DNA from: a virus
Length of the DNA stretch: 39,369 nt
IMG/VR virus record: IMGVR_UViG_3300032289_002394
Span: 1-39,369 of that record
Strand: one strand, 5' to 3'
In this document: one piece after another, positions 30,849 to 38,305 of the stretch
How the letters are laid out: each line of letters starts with the position of its first letter
Position numbering within the stretch: position 1 is the stretch's first letter
Position numbers and translations under genes: made by a program
Notes under the pieces: model-generated
Databases searched by the model: none
The model's input: only the letters and a program-made list of their open reading frames with translations
What the model was told of the DNA's origin: nothing

Positions 30849-33620
30849 ATGGCTAGAAACAGAACATACTTATTACCACAGGTCTTAGTTCAACAGGACT
30901 TCGCCTCATTACCCGCAAGCGCAACACAAGAGCTCATTGCAGTTATTGTTGGTCCGCAAAAGTTGATCAGAGACATTAACGATCCCTCAGACCTGGAATT
31001 GGTTTCTTACGGAACCTTTGACACCTTAGTGGACAAAGTTTATACACTCAAAGGAGTTGACGATCTCGACGTAATTGAAAAAGACTCAGTCAATCTTCAG
31101 CTCAAAGATGTATTTGCAAAATATGCTACACTCAGCGGAACAACTCAAGTTACCTTGGGAAGCGCTCAAAATCTTTTGACATTAGCTTCAGCTCAAGCTG
31201 GCTTTGTAAAACACCTCAACGATAACGGAACTACTGCTTTTGCAAGAAACGCTTTCTTCAAAAACAGAGACGTTAAAGTTGGAGACGGTGTTATCGTAAC
31301 CGAAGGTGGCGTAATTAAATCTCAGTCAAGAATTGTTGAATTAATTCGTGACGTTGTTGCGCCAACTGCAGGAACAATTTCAGCAGACGCTAGCAACGTA
31401 ACGATTGCAGCTGGTACATCAGTATTCTCTTCGTCAGTTGTTGACGCTAAGGAAACCAATAGAACAGTTGCTGCTTCCGCAGTTTCTGGATCAGCCAACA
31501 ACTTTGCGGGAGATCTCGCTCTTGGCTATCTTGAGGATACATACACTATTGAAGTTGTAACCGCAGGTAATGCTACCAACGCTAGATTCCGTGTAACTAG
31601 CGTAAAGGGAGATAATGTTGACAACGTTGCAATCACAGGAACTTCCCCTAACCAAGTCTTGGTTGTTGGAACAAAAGGATCTGTAGTGGTTTTCAGCAGC
31701 TATACAGCAGCATTTGTCCTTGGCGAAAAATACACAGTTACTGCAAAGAAAGTATTCCCAGCCGTAACCCCAACAGCTGTAGACGCAAATCTTTATGGTG
31801 GACTTTTCAACACTGTCTATGAAGTTCAGGTTGTTCGTGGTGGTGTTTGGGCAGATTTACCACAGGTTGCAGTCACAACGACAAATGGTATCGATTATTC
31901 GTCACCACAAGTCGTTGAGTCTAATACAAACTTCTTCCTTGGCTCACTTGGCGTAAAAGCAAAGTTCGCTACTGGCGATGGACTTCGTCTTGGAGATAAG
32001 TTCTATGTTGTAGTAAATGCAGCTTCTTCGGGTGCTACAAAAACTATCAAGATTGCGGACCCACTCCCATCTTCAGTTACAAGCTCGACAGTCATCAGCG
32101 TTGATTTTTGCTATCGCGCTCCTTCATTGAACATCCCAAGAGTTGGATACCCAACAGCAGGATCAATGGCCTGGTCGCTCAATTCAGACGGAACTGAGCT
32201 GACATTGTCTAATGATGTATATGTTGTAAATTCTGAGTTTACTGAGACAAGCGGTCTTCCTCTTCAGATGATCGTAAAATCAGCAAACGTATTTGTTGGC
32301 TACAAAGCTCTTCAATTGGCTAAAGCTAATCAAATCAACACAATCAGCGACGCTGGACTTATTGAGTCACAAATTGGTAAAGTTGCTCCTGAAAATCCAG
32401 TCGCTTATGCTGTGTTAAAGGCTCTGCAAAATTCAGCAGGAACTAAAGTTTACTATGTTCCAGTCGACGAAGATTCGGTTGATGGATACAATCGTGCATT
32501 TGATGCTACAACCTATGACGGTTCGGCATACTACATTGTTCCAACCAGTGGAGATCAACAAGTACTTCAAGCTGCAAAATCGCACGTATTGGCTGCTAGC
32601 GCAGATGAGCGCGCTCGTGAAAGAGTTGCAATCATCAGTGAGTCATTCTCGTCAGTTATCGACCTTTACAGTAAAAAGTTAGATGGACAGGCTTGGGTGG
32701 GTTATGTATCAGCTGCTCCTGGTGTGAGCCCAGCTTTATATAATAGAGTTACAGTACCTGGAGCTCACTTCTTAACTGACGGAATCAGACCTGGAGATAT
32801 CTTCAGATCAGACTTCACGGTTAATGCATTTGGGCAAGAAGTTTATCAGTCATTCAGAGTTGTCTCTGTTAGCGACGAAGAAAACCTCGTTTTAGAGTCT
32901 CCAGCCTTTGCAACTGCGGTTGGTTCTGCAATCAATCCTCGTAGAGTTCAAGTTGTTAGAGCTCTTTCAAAGAGTGAGCAAGCTCTCTACATTGCTGGCA
33001 ATTCAGAAGCCTATGGTTCACGTCGTGTGGTCAATGTTTGGCCAGACTTCCTCCAAGAAGGAGATAAATATGTTGATGGATACTTCGGTGCTGCAGCCAT
33101 CGCTGGACTCAAGTCTGGTGTTGCTCCTCACCAACCATTAACAAACGTGATCTTAAACGGATTCACAAAAGCCGATAGATCAACCCCATACTTCACATTG
33201 AGCCAATTAAATACAATTGCCAATGGCGGAACATGGATTATCGACCAGGATCGTTTTGAGGGCGCTATTTACAATCGCCACCAACTCACTACTGATTACA
33301 CTGACGATAATATGGCTGAGATTTCAATCACGACAAACCTTGACTCGATTGCCAAGATTCTTCGTGAAGACCTCAAGTCATTCATTGGTCAATACAACAA
33401 TCATCCATATTTCCAAGAATTGATGAGAACACGCTTGGTCGACAGATTGACATTCTTACAGTCAAATGCTGTGACCTTAAAAGCTGGGCCTCAATTGATT
33501 GATTATGAGGTTGTTCAACTCGAAACTGATCCATTGATCAGAACTAGAGTGCTGGCTACAGTAAATCTTACATTGCCTTACCCAGTCAATGTGATTCAAC
33601 TCAAACTCAACGTAATCTAA
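30849..33620 (+). CDS. Tail sheath protein (923 aa)
   Basis: The C-terminal 110 residues (DNMAEISITTNLDSIAKIL, then FIGQYNNHPYFQELMRTRL) form the conserved sheath core that contracts around the tube and ends in the exchanged strand (LTLPYPVNVIQLKLNVI). The N-terminal half is an elaborate beta-rich insertion (residues about 100-450), making it larger than the ~660 residues of T4 gp18. It is followed by the tube gene, as in all contractile tails. It lacks a Shine-Dalgarno site. Codon choice shifts toward ATC, GTC and GCT, as in highly expressed genes. Confidence 0.9.
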   Translation: MARNRTYLLPQVLVQQDFASLPASATQELIAVIVGPQKLIRDINDPSDLELVSYGTFDTLVDKVYTLKGVDDLDVIEKDSVNLQLKDVFAKYATLSGTTQVTLGSAQNLLTLASAQAGFVKHLNDNGTTAFARNAFFKNRDVKVGDGVIVTEGGVIKSQSRIVELIRDVVAPTAGTISADASNVTIAAGTSVFSSSVVDAKETNRTVAASAVSGSANNFAGDLALGYLEDTYTIEVVTAGNATNARFRVTSVKGDNVDNVAITGTSPNQVLVVGTKGSVVVFSSYTAAFVLGEKYTVTAKKVFPAVTPTAVDANLYGGLFNTVYEVQVVRGGVWADLPQVAVTTTNGIDYSSPQVVESNTNFFLGSLGVKAKFATGDGLRLGDKFYVVVNAASSGATKTIKIADPLPSSVTSSTVISVDFCYRAPSLNIPRVGYPTAGSMAWSLNSDGTELTLSNDVYVVNSEFTETSGLPLQMIVKSANVFVGYKALQLAKANQINTISDAGLIESQIGKVAPENPVAYAVLKALQNSAGTKVYYVPVDEDSVDGYNRAFDATTYDGSAYYIVPTSGDQQVLQAAKSHVLAASADERARERVAIISESFSSVIDLYSKKLDGQAWVGYVSAAPGVSPALYNRVTVPGAHFLTDGIRPGDIFRSDFTVNAFGQEVYQSFRVVSVSDEENLVLESPAFATAVGSAINPRRVQVVRALSKSEQALYIAGNSEAYGSRRVVNVWPDFLQEGDKYVDGYFGAAAIAGLKSGVAPHQPLTNVILNGFTKADRSTPYFTLSQLNTIANGGTWIIDQDRFEGAIYNRHQLTTDYTDDNMAEISITTNLDSIAKILREDLKSFIGQYNNHPYFQELMRTRLVDRLTFLQSNAVTLKAGPQLIDYEVVQLETDPLIRTRVLATVNLTLPYPVNVIQLKLNVI

Positions 33621-33641
33621 AAATAAGAAAGGAATAAAAAT

Positions 33642-34079
33642 ATGGCTGATATTTTCGGAAGAAATCAACCCGTAGGAGGCGTACTCCTGTCGGATCAAGC
33701 TCTAATGACGGTTTCAGGAGCTGGAGACTTGGGTGTTGGTGCATTGGTTCAAAATCTTGAGCTCAATTACCAACAACAAGCTAACCAACTTTTTGAACTT
33801 GGTTCAAATAGAGTTTACTTAGCAATGGGACGTCCAACAGGACAAATGACCATTGGCAGAATCGTTGGAACATCGGAGTTCATGAGTGGTCTTTTCAACT
33901 CATGTGCTGGTGGTGGAACAGTTTCATTCTCTGGTACTTCTGGTGGATGTAACGGTGTTACAGGTTCTTTCAACAGAACTGCCCTCGGTGTATTCGTAAC
34001 AAACTACGGTTTCTCGATGAATACGCAAGAGCTCATGATCCGCGAAAACTTGCAGTGCCAATTCCAAGGATTGCTATAA
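33642..34079 (+). CDS. Tail tube protein (145 aa)
   Basis: Directly downstream of the sheath, with the size and beta-rich plan of phage tail tubes (QNLELNYQQQANQLFELGSN, then VYLAMGRPTGQMTIGRIVG). It has a clear Shine-Dalgarno site (AAGGA), one of few in the window, which fits the need for many copies. A strong terminator-like hairpin follows right after the stop, separating it from the spike gene. The Cys-containing loop (SCAGGGTVSFSGTSGGC) is an unusual feature. Confidence 0.88.
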   Translation: MADIFGRNQPVGGVLLSDQALMTVSGAGDLGVGALVQNLELNYQQQANQLFELGSNRVYLAMGRPTGQMTIGRIVGTSEFMSGLFNSCAGGGTVSFSGTSGGCNGVTGSFNRTALGVFVTNYGFSMNTQELMIRENLQCQFQGLL

Positions 34080-34098
34080 TCTAGTGCTTGACTAATCT

Positions 34099-34140
34099 GG
34101 GGCGGCGTGAAAAATATATCACGTCGCCCCTTTAGTTTTT
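34099..34140 (+). terminator. Strong hairpin between tube and spike genes
   Basis: GGGGCGGCGTGA (34099-34110) pairs with TCACGTCGCCCC (34119-34130), one G-T pair, followed by TTTAGTTTTT up to the spike ATG at 34141. The T-run reaches the start codon, so it can both limit transcription into the spike gene and block a ribosome site. Confidence 0.8.
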
Positions 34141-36693
34141 ATGGCTGCAAACTCTTTTCCAACGACCCCAAAAAATCCTGGCATCACTGCTGGGTATCCA
34201 ACTGTTAATGATCCTATTAATGGAATTGGAAGTGACCTTCTCACAAGAAGCCCCAATCTCCCCAGAATATTGTCTGGCATAGGAAGAGTTGTAGACGTAT
34301 TCCCTTTAAAAAGTTCTTGCTTAGTCGAAACCCCCTTTGAACTGATAATTTCTTGTACTTACTCTGCAGGAGCGGCAGCTACGGTAACTGGAACAATGTC
34401 TACTTATGCTCCATCAATTGGAGATAATGTAATCTTTGTTTATCATCATGAAACCAATAACGGAATGGTTATTGGTGGCGTCATATCCATGGCCTCTGCA
34501 TTGCCTGGGTCAGAGCCAATAGTTCCGACTTGGGGAAGCTATAAAGACTCTTTTTATTCAGTTTTAGATCCCGAAACATTCAAGTGCGGAAAGTTGGCGT
34601 TTGGAAATTCGGGCTCAATGGTTTGGTCAGATTTAATTTCTGGTGAAAACCAAAGCATGAGCGAAGCGCATGTGGGCACTGCGCACGGAAAACTATATTA
34701 CAGAATTCAGGCGGGTAACTTAGCGGCAATCAATTTTAACCAGATAGATAGTCTGGTTGATATGATCGCACATAACTTTAAATTTTTTAATTCTGGATTT
34801 AGTATTAATAGTTTTTGTGACTATGGTAGAACTAATACAGAAATTTTTACGTCTCCATCTCTTCCTTCGTTTGTTACAAATCAAAGAGATCTTCATACAA
34901 TTAAACTTTTTTCTGGTTGGTTTGCCTCAGGATTAGCGGTTCAAACAAACAAAGCCTCCGGTCAGTTAAGTTCAGAAGTTTGGAGTGACGAGCTTGGAAT
35001 AAATAGTACTAGGACAACTGTGTCTGCTTGGATAAGTAAACAAAACGGTATTTTTGTTCCCAAGCGAGTATATGAGGTTGATGATCCCCTTGGCGAGGGC
35101 GACAAAGAAATCAAGGAAGAGGCGAAAAGAATTGGATTCAAAATTGATCCGAAAGATCAACATCCAGCAGCGTTTGGGTGCATGGCCAGAGATTATGTAG
35201 CATGGCAAACCTCTGGGGGTTATAGATTTGAAAGATTTAATGCTTACAAAAAAGACTGGGAAAGGGAAGAACCACAAGAAGGGGGTGCTCCAAATATTGG
35301 CGAGGGTCAATATGGATCCTTCTTTGATGCTCAAAAAGCAGGCTCCCCACAACCCAACATATCAAAAGCAACTCAAACAATTGACGAAAATGGAAATCCT
35401 ACAACATCCATAGACGGAGATTATACCTACCACAGACAGGGTGAAGCTTTTATAGGGGTATTGCCCGATGGTTCTGTTCTTCTAAGGGACGCTTGGGGAT
35501 CTAGCATTGAGATGCGTGGAGGTAAAATTGTTATCACCAACGCAAAAGACACAGAGATTATTTCTGGACACAATACTGTGATTCTTTCTGGTAATGATGT
35601 TCATATAAAAGCTCAAAATTCTGCTGATATACACACTACCAATAAAAACGTTAGAATACGATCTGGAAGGCACACCCTAGTAGACTCAAAGCAGGGTTCA
35701 ATACAGTTAACTGCGATGAAATCTTATGCCCCCAAACTTAAGCCAGAACCAGGGGATCCAGAAATTCTTGGGGATAAATACAATCCGACTGGAATATCTT
35801 TTAGGACCAATGCTCAGGTAACGAGCATTGCTCCATCTATAAGTAATGTTACAGACGGAATATTTTCTGTTCTTGGCCCAACGGATGAGGGTAAGTTTCC
35901 ATTAATATTTTTTAAGTCTTCTGCAACTATAGATTGGAGCGGGGGGTTCATGAATTACCCCAACAGAGATCTGGACGGAAACTTAATCAAAGATTGGGAC
36001 AGAGCGCAGTCTACGCTTCTTGTAAGAGGAAACGTGATGGCTGGCTCAAGTGCCGTTTACGAGAACTCCATAATCTGTTATGAAATTATTTTAGCGGGTA
36101 GATTTTTGCTTTGTGGTGGATCTTCAAAGCCACAGGCAGGTACTATCGCAGGAAACGGACCAATCTTGTCACTCTGCTGTTCTCCTTTTGTGTTACCACT
36201 TCATCCACGATATCCAATTAGAATTCCTCCCACAGAACCAAAAAGGCGTGAGGGGGTTGATAAGTTTGGAAAAACAGTCATAAGTCAAGAGATGGTTAAT
36301 TCTTGCAGAGCTTTGTATCTTGCAGATGACACAGGAAAAGAAGAGCCGTGGAAAATATACAAAAACGTTTCATGGCACTACAGAAAGGTTGAGGAATATG
36401 GCACATCCAAGGAATTTGTATGGTTTGAAAATTTCTGGCAAAGACAATTTAAAGACTCTTTGGTTAAATGGGTTGGTGGCAATAGTGACATTGACGTAGA
36501 AAAAGAAACGGTTTACCCTGGCAAAAAATATATCTTGGAATCTGAGCCCTGTTACATTAAATATGAAGAGGCTAACGTCTATAAAGATGGTACGCCTAAG
36601 TCAGCAGAAGAACAAAAAGAAGAGGGTGGAGATTTTGAGAAAGATGAATATCTTGCCATGACATTCCATCCATCACTTGAAGAAACTGAGTAA
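34141..36693 (+). CDS. Baseplate spike/hub protein, gp5/VgrG-like (850 aa)
   Basis: The N-terminal ~120 residues have an OB-fold pattern (RVVDVFPLKSSCLV, then IGDNVIFVYHHETNNGMVIGGV). Residues about 430-530 are a beta-helix with repeated short strands (SVLLRDAWGSSIEMRGGKIV, then ISGHNTVILSGNDVHIKAQN), the hallmark of contractile-tail puncturing spikes such as gp5 and VgrG. The last 300 residues form extra domains that contain several Cys and Trp and are unrecognised. There is no lysozyme motif that I can see. It lies between tube and tail-chaperone genes. The start codon follows a hairpin with no Shine-Dalgarno site. Confidence 0.78.
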   Translation: MAANSFPTTPKNPGITAGYPTVNDPINGIGSDLLTRSPNLPRILSGIGRVVDVFPLKSSCLVETPFELIISCTYSAGAAATVTGTMSTYAPSIGDNVIFVYHHETNNGMVIGGVISMASALPGSEPIVPTWGSYKDSFYSVLDPETFKCGKLAFGNSGSMVWSDLISGENQSMSEAHVGTAHGKLYYRIQAGNLAAINFNQIDSLVDMIAHNFKFFNSGFSINSFCDYGRTNTEIFTSPSLPSFVTNQRDLHTIKLFSGWFASGLAVQTNKASGQLSSEVWSDELGINSTRTTVSAWISKQNGIFVPKRVYEVDDPLGEGDKEIKEEAKRIGFKIDPKDQHPAAFGCMARDYVAWQTSGGYRFERFNAYKKDWEREEPQEGGAPNIGEGQYGSFFDAQKAGSPQPNISKATQTIDENGNPTTSIDGDYTYHRQGEAFIGVLPDGSVLLRDAWGSSIEMRGGKIVITNAKDTEIISGHNTVILSGNDVHIKAQNSADIHTTNKNVRIRSGRHTLVDSKQGSIQLTAMKSYAPKLKPEPGDPEILGDKYNPTGISFRTNAQVTSIAPSISNVTDGIFSVLGPTDEGKFPLIFFKSSATIDWSGGFMNYPNRDLDGNLIKDWDRAQSTLLVRGNVMAGSSAVYENSIICYEIILAGRFLLCGGSSKPQAGTIAGNGPILSLCCSPFVLPLHPRYPIRIPPTEPKRREGVDKFGKTVISQEMVNSCRALYLADDTGKEEPWKIYKNVSWHYRKVEEYGTSKEFVWFENFWQRQFKDSLVKWVGGNSDIDVEKETVYPGKKYILESEPCYIKYEEANVYKDGTPKSAEEQKEEGGDFEKDEYLAMTFHPSLEETE

Positions 36694-36699
36694 TAAAAT

Positions 36700-37236
36700 A
36701 TGAACGAAACACTACAAAACACCAAAGAAGAAGTACAACAAGAGTTAGATATAAATAAACCTGGATATCAGCTTCCAAAGCTGTTCGTAACGGAAGAAGA
36801 TAGAAATCTTTATGCAGAAAGCTTAGCGACAGGAACACCATTTTCTCATTCGTTTGAGAATGGCCCGTTAAGGGTAAGATTTCGTGATAGAACAAAAAGA
36901 GAAACGGACATCATAGGAAGGCAAACAGACAAAGCATACAACGATGGAAAAATACTGAGTCCTGCAGAATATTCTAATCAGTTTAATCTTGGGTGCCTTT
37001 ACTACCAACTTGAAGATGTAAACGGGATTGCACAAATTAGAAATTATCCTGCTAGTGTTTGGGACATGAAAGATTTTGATCTATTCTCTGAAATAGATAA
37101 AAGCTACATTGGCACACTAACATCTTCTGTATTGTTTACGTTGATGGGGATGATGACACAATTCAATCAGAAGTTGTTTGATCTATCAAAAGAGGTTCTA
37201 AGCGGAAATTTTTCTATACCCGCGAAAGGTTTTTAA
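36700..37236 (+). CDS. Tail assembly chaperone-like protein, short form (178 aa)
   Basis: Located after tube and spike and before a long tail gene, where myophages encode the tape-measure chaperone pair. The sequence has the helical, charged plan of these proteins (LRVRFRDRTKRETDIIGRQT, then FNLGCLYYQLEDVNGIAQ). The zero frame stops at 37234-37236, 22 bases after a canonical -1 heptamer at 37206-37212, as in lambda G/GT-type systems. A frameshift would join it to the downstream frame. The family call is inferred from position, size and the slippery site. Confidence 0.6.
   Translation: MNETLQNTKEEVQQELDINKPGYQLPKLFVTEEDRNLYAESLATGTPFSHSFENGPLRVRFRDRTKRETDIIGRQTDKAYNDGKILSPAEYSNQFNLGCLYYQLEDVNGIAQIRNYPASVWDMKDFDLFSEIDKSYIGTLTSSVLFTLMGMMTQFNQKLFDLSKEVLSGNFSIPAKGF
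37206..37212 (+). other. Candidate -1 ribosomal slippery heptamer A_AAT_TTT
   Basis: In the zero frame (GGA AAT TTT TCT) the bases A AAT TTT form an ideal X-XXY-YYZ heptamer. The -1 frame is open from 37182 through 37712, so the slip yields a fusion of about 337 residues. The zero-frame stop follows 21 bases after the site. I did not find an obvious strong stimulating hairpin, though downstream pairing was not computed. Confidence 0.55.
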
Positions 37237-37712
37237 TTAGGCAGGTTTTTTTGCGGGGTTTAACTGCCCTTGGTAAAACCGATTGGGATATGCCCATCGG
37301 TTATGATAGATTGCGTATTAGAATGGCCACCCAAGGAATGGATCACGAAAATACCATAAACATTCTAGAGAACAAAATTAAGGTATTGGGGGGTATGAAC
37401 TATATCTCTGTAGACAATATTAATAAAGCTAACAAAAATAGGTCAGACAACTTTAATAAATTTATTTCTGCATCGTATCCGTACATAAAATCTAAGGCAG
37501 ATGAGGGTTCAGCTGCCACCGGACTAGATAAGCTAGTTCAAGATTACTATAAAATATTTGGTAAGCCAAAAAATGATGACACCACAACAAATGCAACAAA
37601 TGACACAAGCACAACAAATGGATCAAAATGTCCCCTTATCCCGTCAAGCAACGATTTATCTGGCAGGGCCAATGACGGGGTATCATCAAAGCAACTACCC
37701 AAAGTTCTTTGA
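37212..37712 (+). CDS. -1 frame extension of the tail chaperone (long form)
   Basis: This frame has no clear ATG near its beginning. It is open from 37182, entered by the slip at 37206-37212, and begins FYTRERFLIRQVFLRGL. Independent starts are possible at TTG 37251 (after AGGCAGG) or ATG 37290. The body is helical (MATQGMDHENTINILENKI, then DNFNKFISASYPYIK) and ends in a low-complexity Thr/Asn tail (TTTNATNDTSTTNGS). It overlaps the next gene by about 140 bases in another frame. This fits a G/GT-type extension that binds the tape measure. Confidence 0.55.
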   Translation, partial: FYTRERFLIRQVFLRGLTALGKTDWDMPIGYDRLRIRMATQGMDHENTINILENKIKVLGGMNYISVDNINKANKNRSDNFNKFISASYPYIKSKADEGSAATGLDKLVQDYYKIFGKPKNDDTTTNATNDTSTTNGSKCPLIPSSNDLSGRANDGVSSKQLPKVL

Positions 37713-38274
37713 TTTAGAGATAAAACTAAAAAACATGGGGTTCTTAAATATATTAAATCCCGCCAACAATCCCAAAGATGTGAACTCTCATTCTTGGGAA
37801 GAATTCATGAGGGATGCTATAAAATTAATAATAGACGCAGATGCCGTAATATTTCTGGATGGATGGGAGAAATCCCGTGGAGCGAATATTGAGTTAATTA
37901 TTGCACAGGCATTAAAATTAAAGGTTTTAGATGAAAACTTGAAAGAATTAAAAATCACTAATTCTTCTCCCGAGACTGTCTGCCAAGAAGCTGATAGGCT
38001 TGTTTCATTTGATAGGGGTAATGACTATGGACACCCAATAGAAGATTTTAGTAGAACTGGGTCATTGTGGGCTCCCATACTATCAGAGTGGGCAAAGATG
38101 ACTAATGGGGAAGATCCAATATCAGCAGAGCTTGTTGGTTTATGTATGATTGCACTTAAAATTAGTCGTGAAATTAATAGACCAAAGAGAGATAATAGAG
38201 TTGATATTGCTGGATATGCGAAATGCCTTGAAATGATAAATGAAAAAAGAATTTCTATGAATTGTGATATATAA
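37573..38274 (+). CDS. DUF4406-like domain fused to DUF6378-like domain (233 aa)
   Basis: After a Gln/Met-rich leader (MMTPQQMQQMTQAQQMDQN), residues about 24-110 contain IYLAGPMTG, SWEEFMRDAIKLIIDADAVI and GANIELIIAQAL, the pattern of nucleoside 2-deoxyribosyltransferase-like DUF4406 proteins. The second part (about 135-225, GNDYGHPIEDFSRTGSLW, then LVGLCMIALKISREINR) resembles the DUF6378-type domain common in phages. Both domains suggest nucleotide handling. Several in-frame ATGs (37573, 37576, 37591, 37600, 37618) leave the start uncertain. The conserved part begins inside the overlap with the previous frame. Its location in the tail block is unexpected. Confidence 0.72.
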   Translation: MMTPQQMQQMTQAQQMDQNVPLSRQATIYLAGPMTGYHQSNYPKFFDLEIKLKNMGFLNILNPANNPKDVNSHSWEEFMRDAIKLIIDADAVIFLDGWEKSRGANIELIIAQALKLKVLDENLKELKITNSSPETVCQEADRLVSFDRGNDYGHPIEDFSRTGSLWAPILSEWAKMTNGEDPISAELVGLCMIALKISREINRPKRDNRVDIAGYAKCLEMINEKRISMNCDI

Positions 38275-38305
38275 TTTTATAGATATTTAATGTATTCTTT
38301 AAGTT

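Noticed and set aside
35482-35673. Minus-strand ORF opposite the spike beta-helix
   Set aside because: No start context, no family signal, and the + strand frame has clear repeat structure.
37245-37252. Run of seven T followed by G as a frameshift site (like T_TTT_TTG)
   Set aside because: It lies after the zero-frame stop at 37234-37236, so ribosomes in the first frame never reach it. The heptamer at 37206 is in the correct place.
37573-38274. Tail fibre or baseplate role for this gene by position
   Set aside because: The YLAGPMTG and DUF6378-like motifs point to nucleotide metabolism despite the tail neighbourhood.
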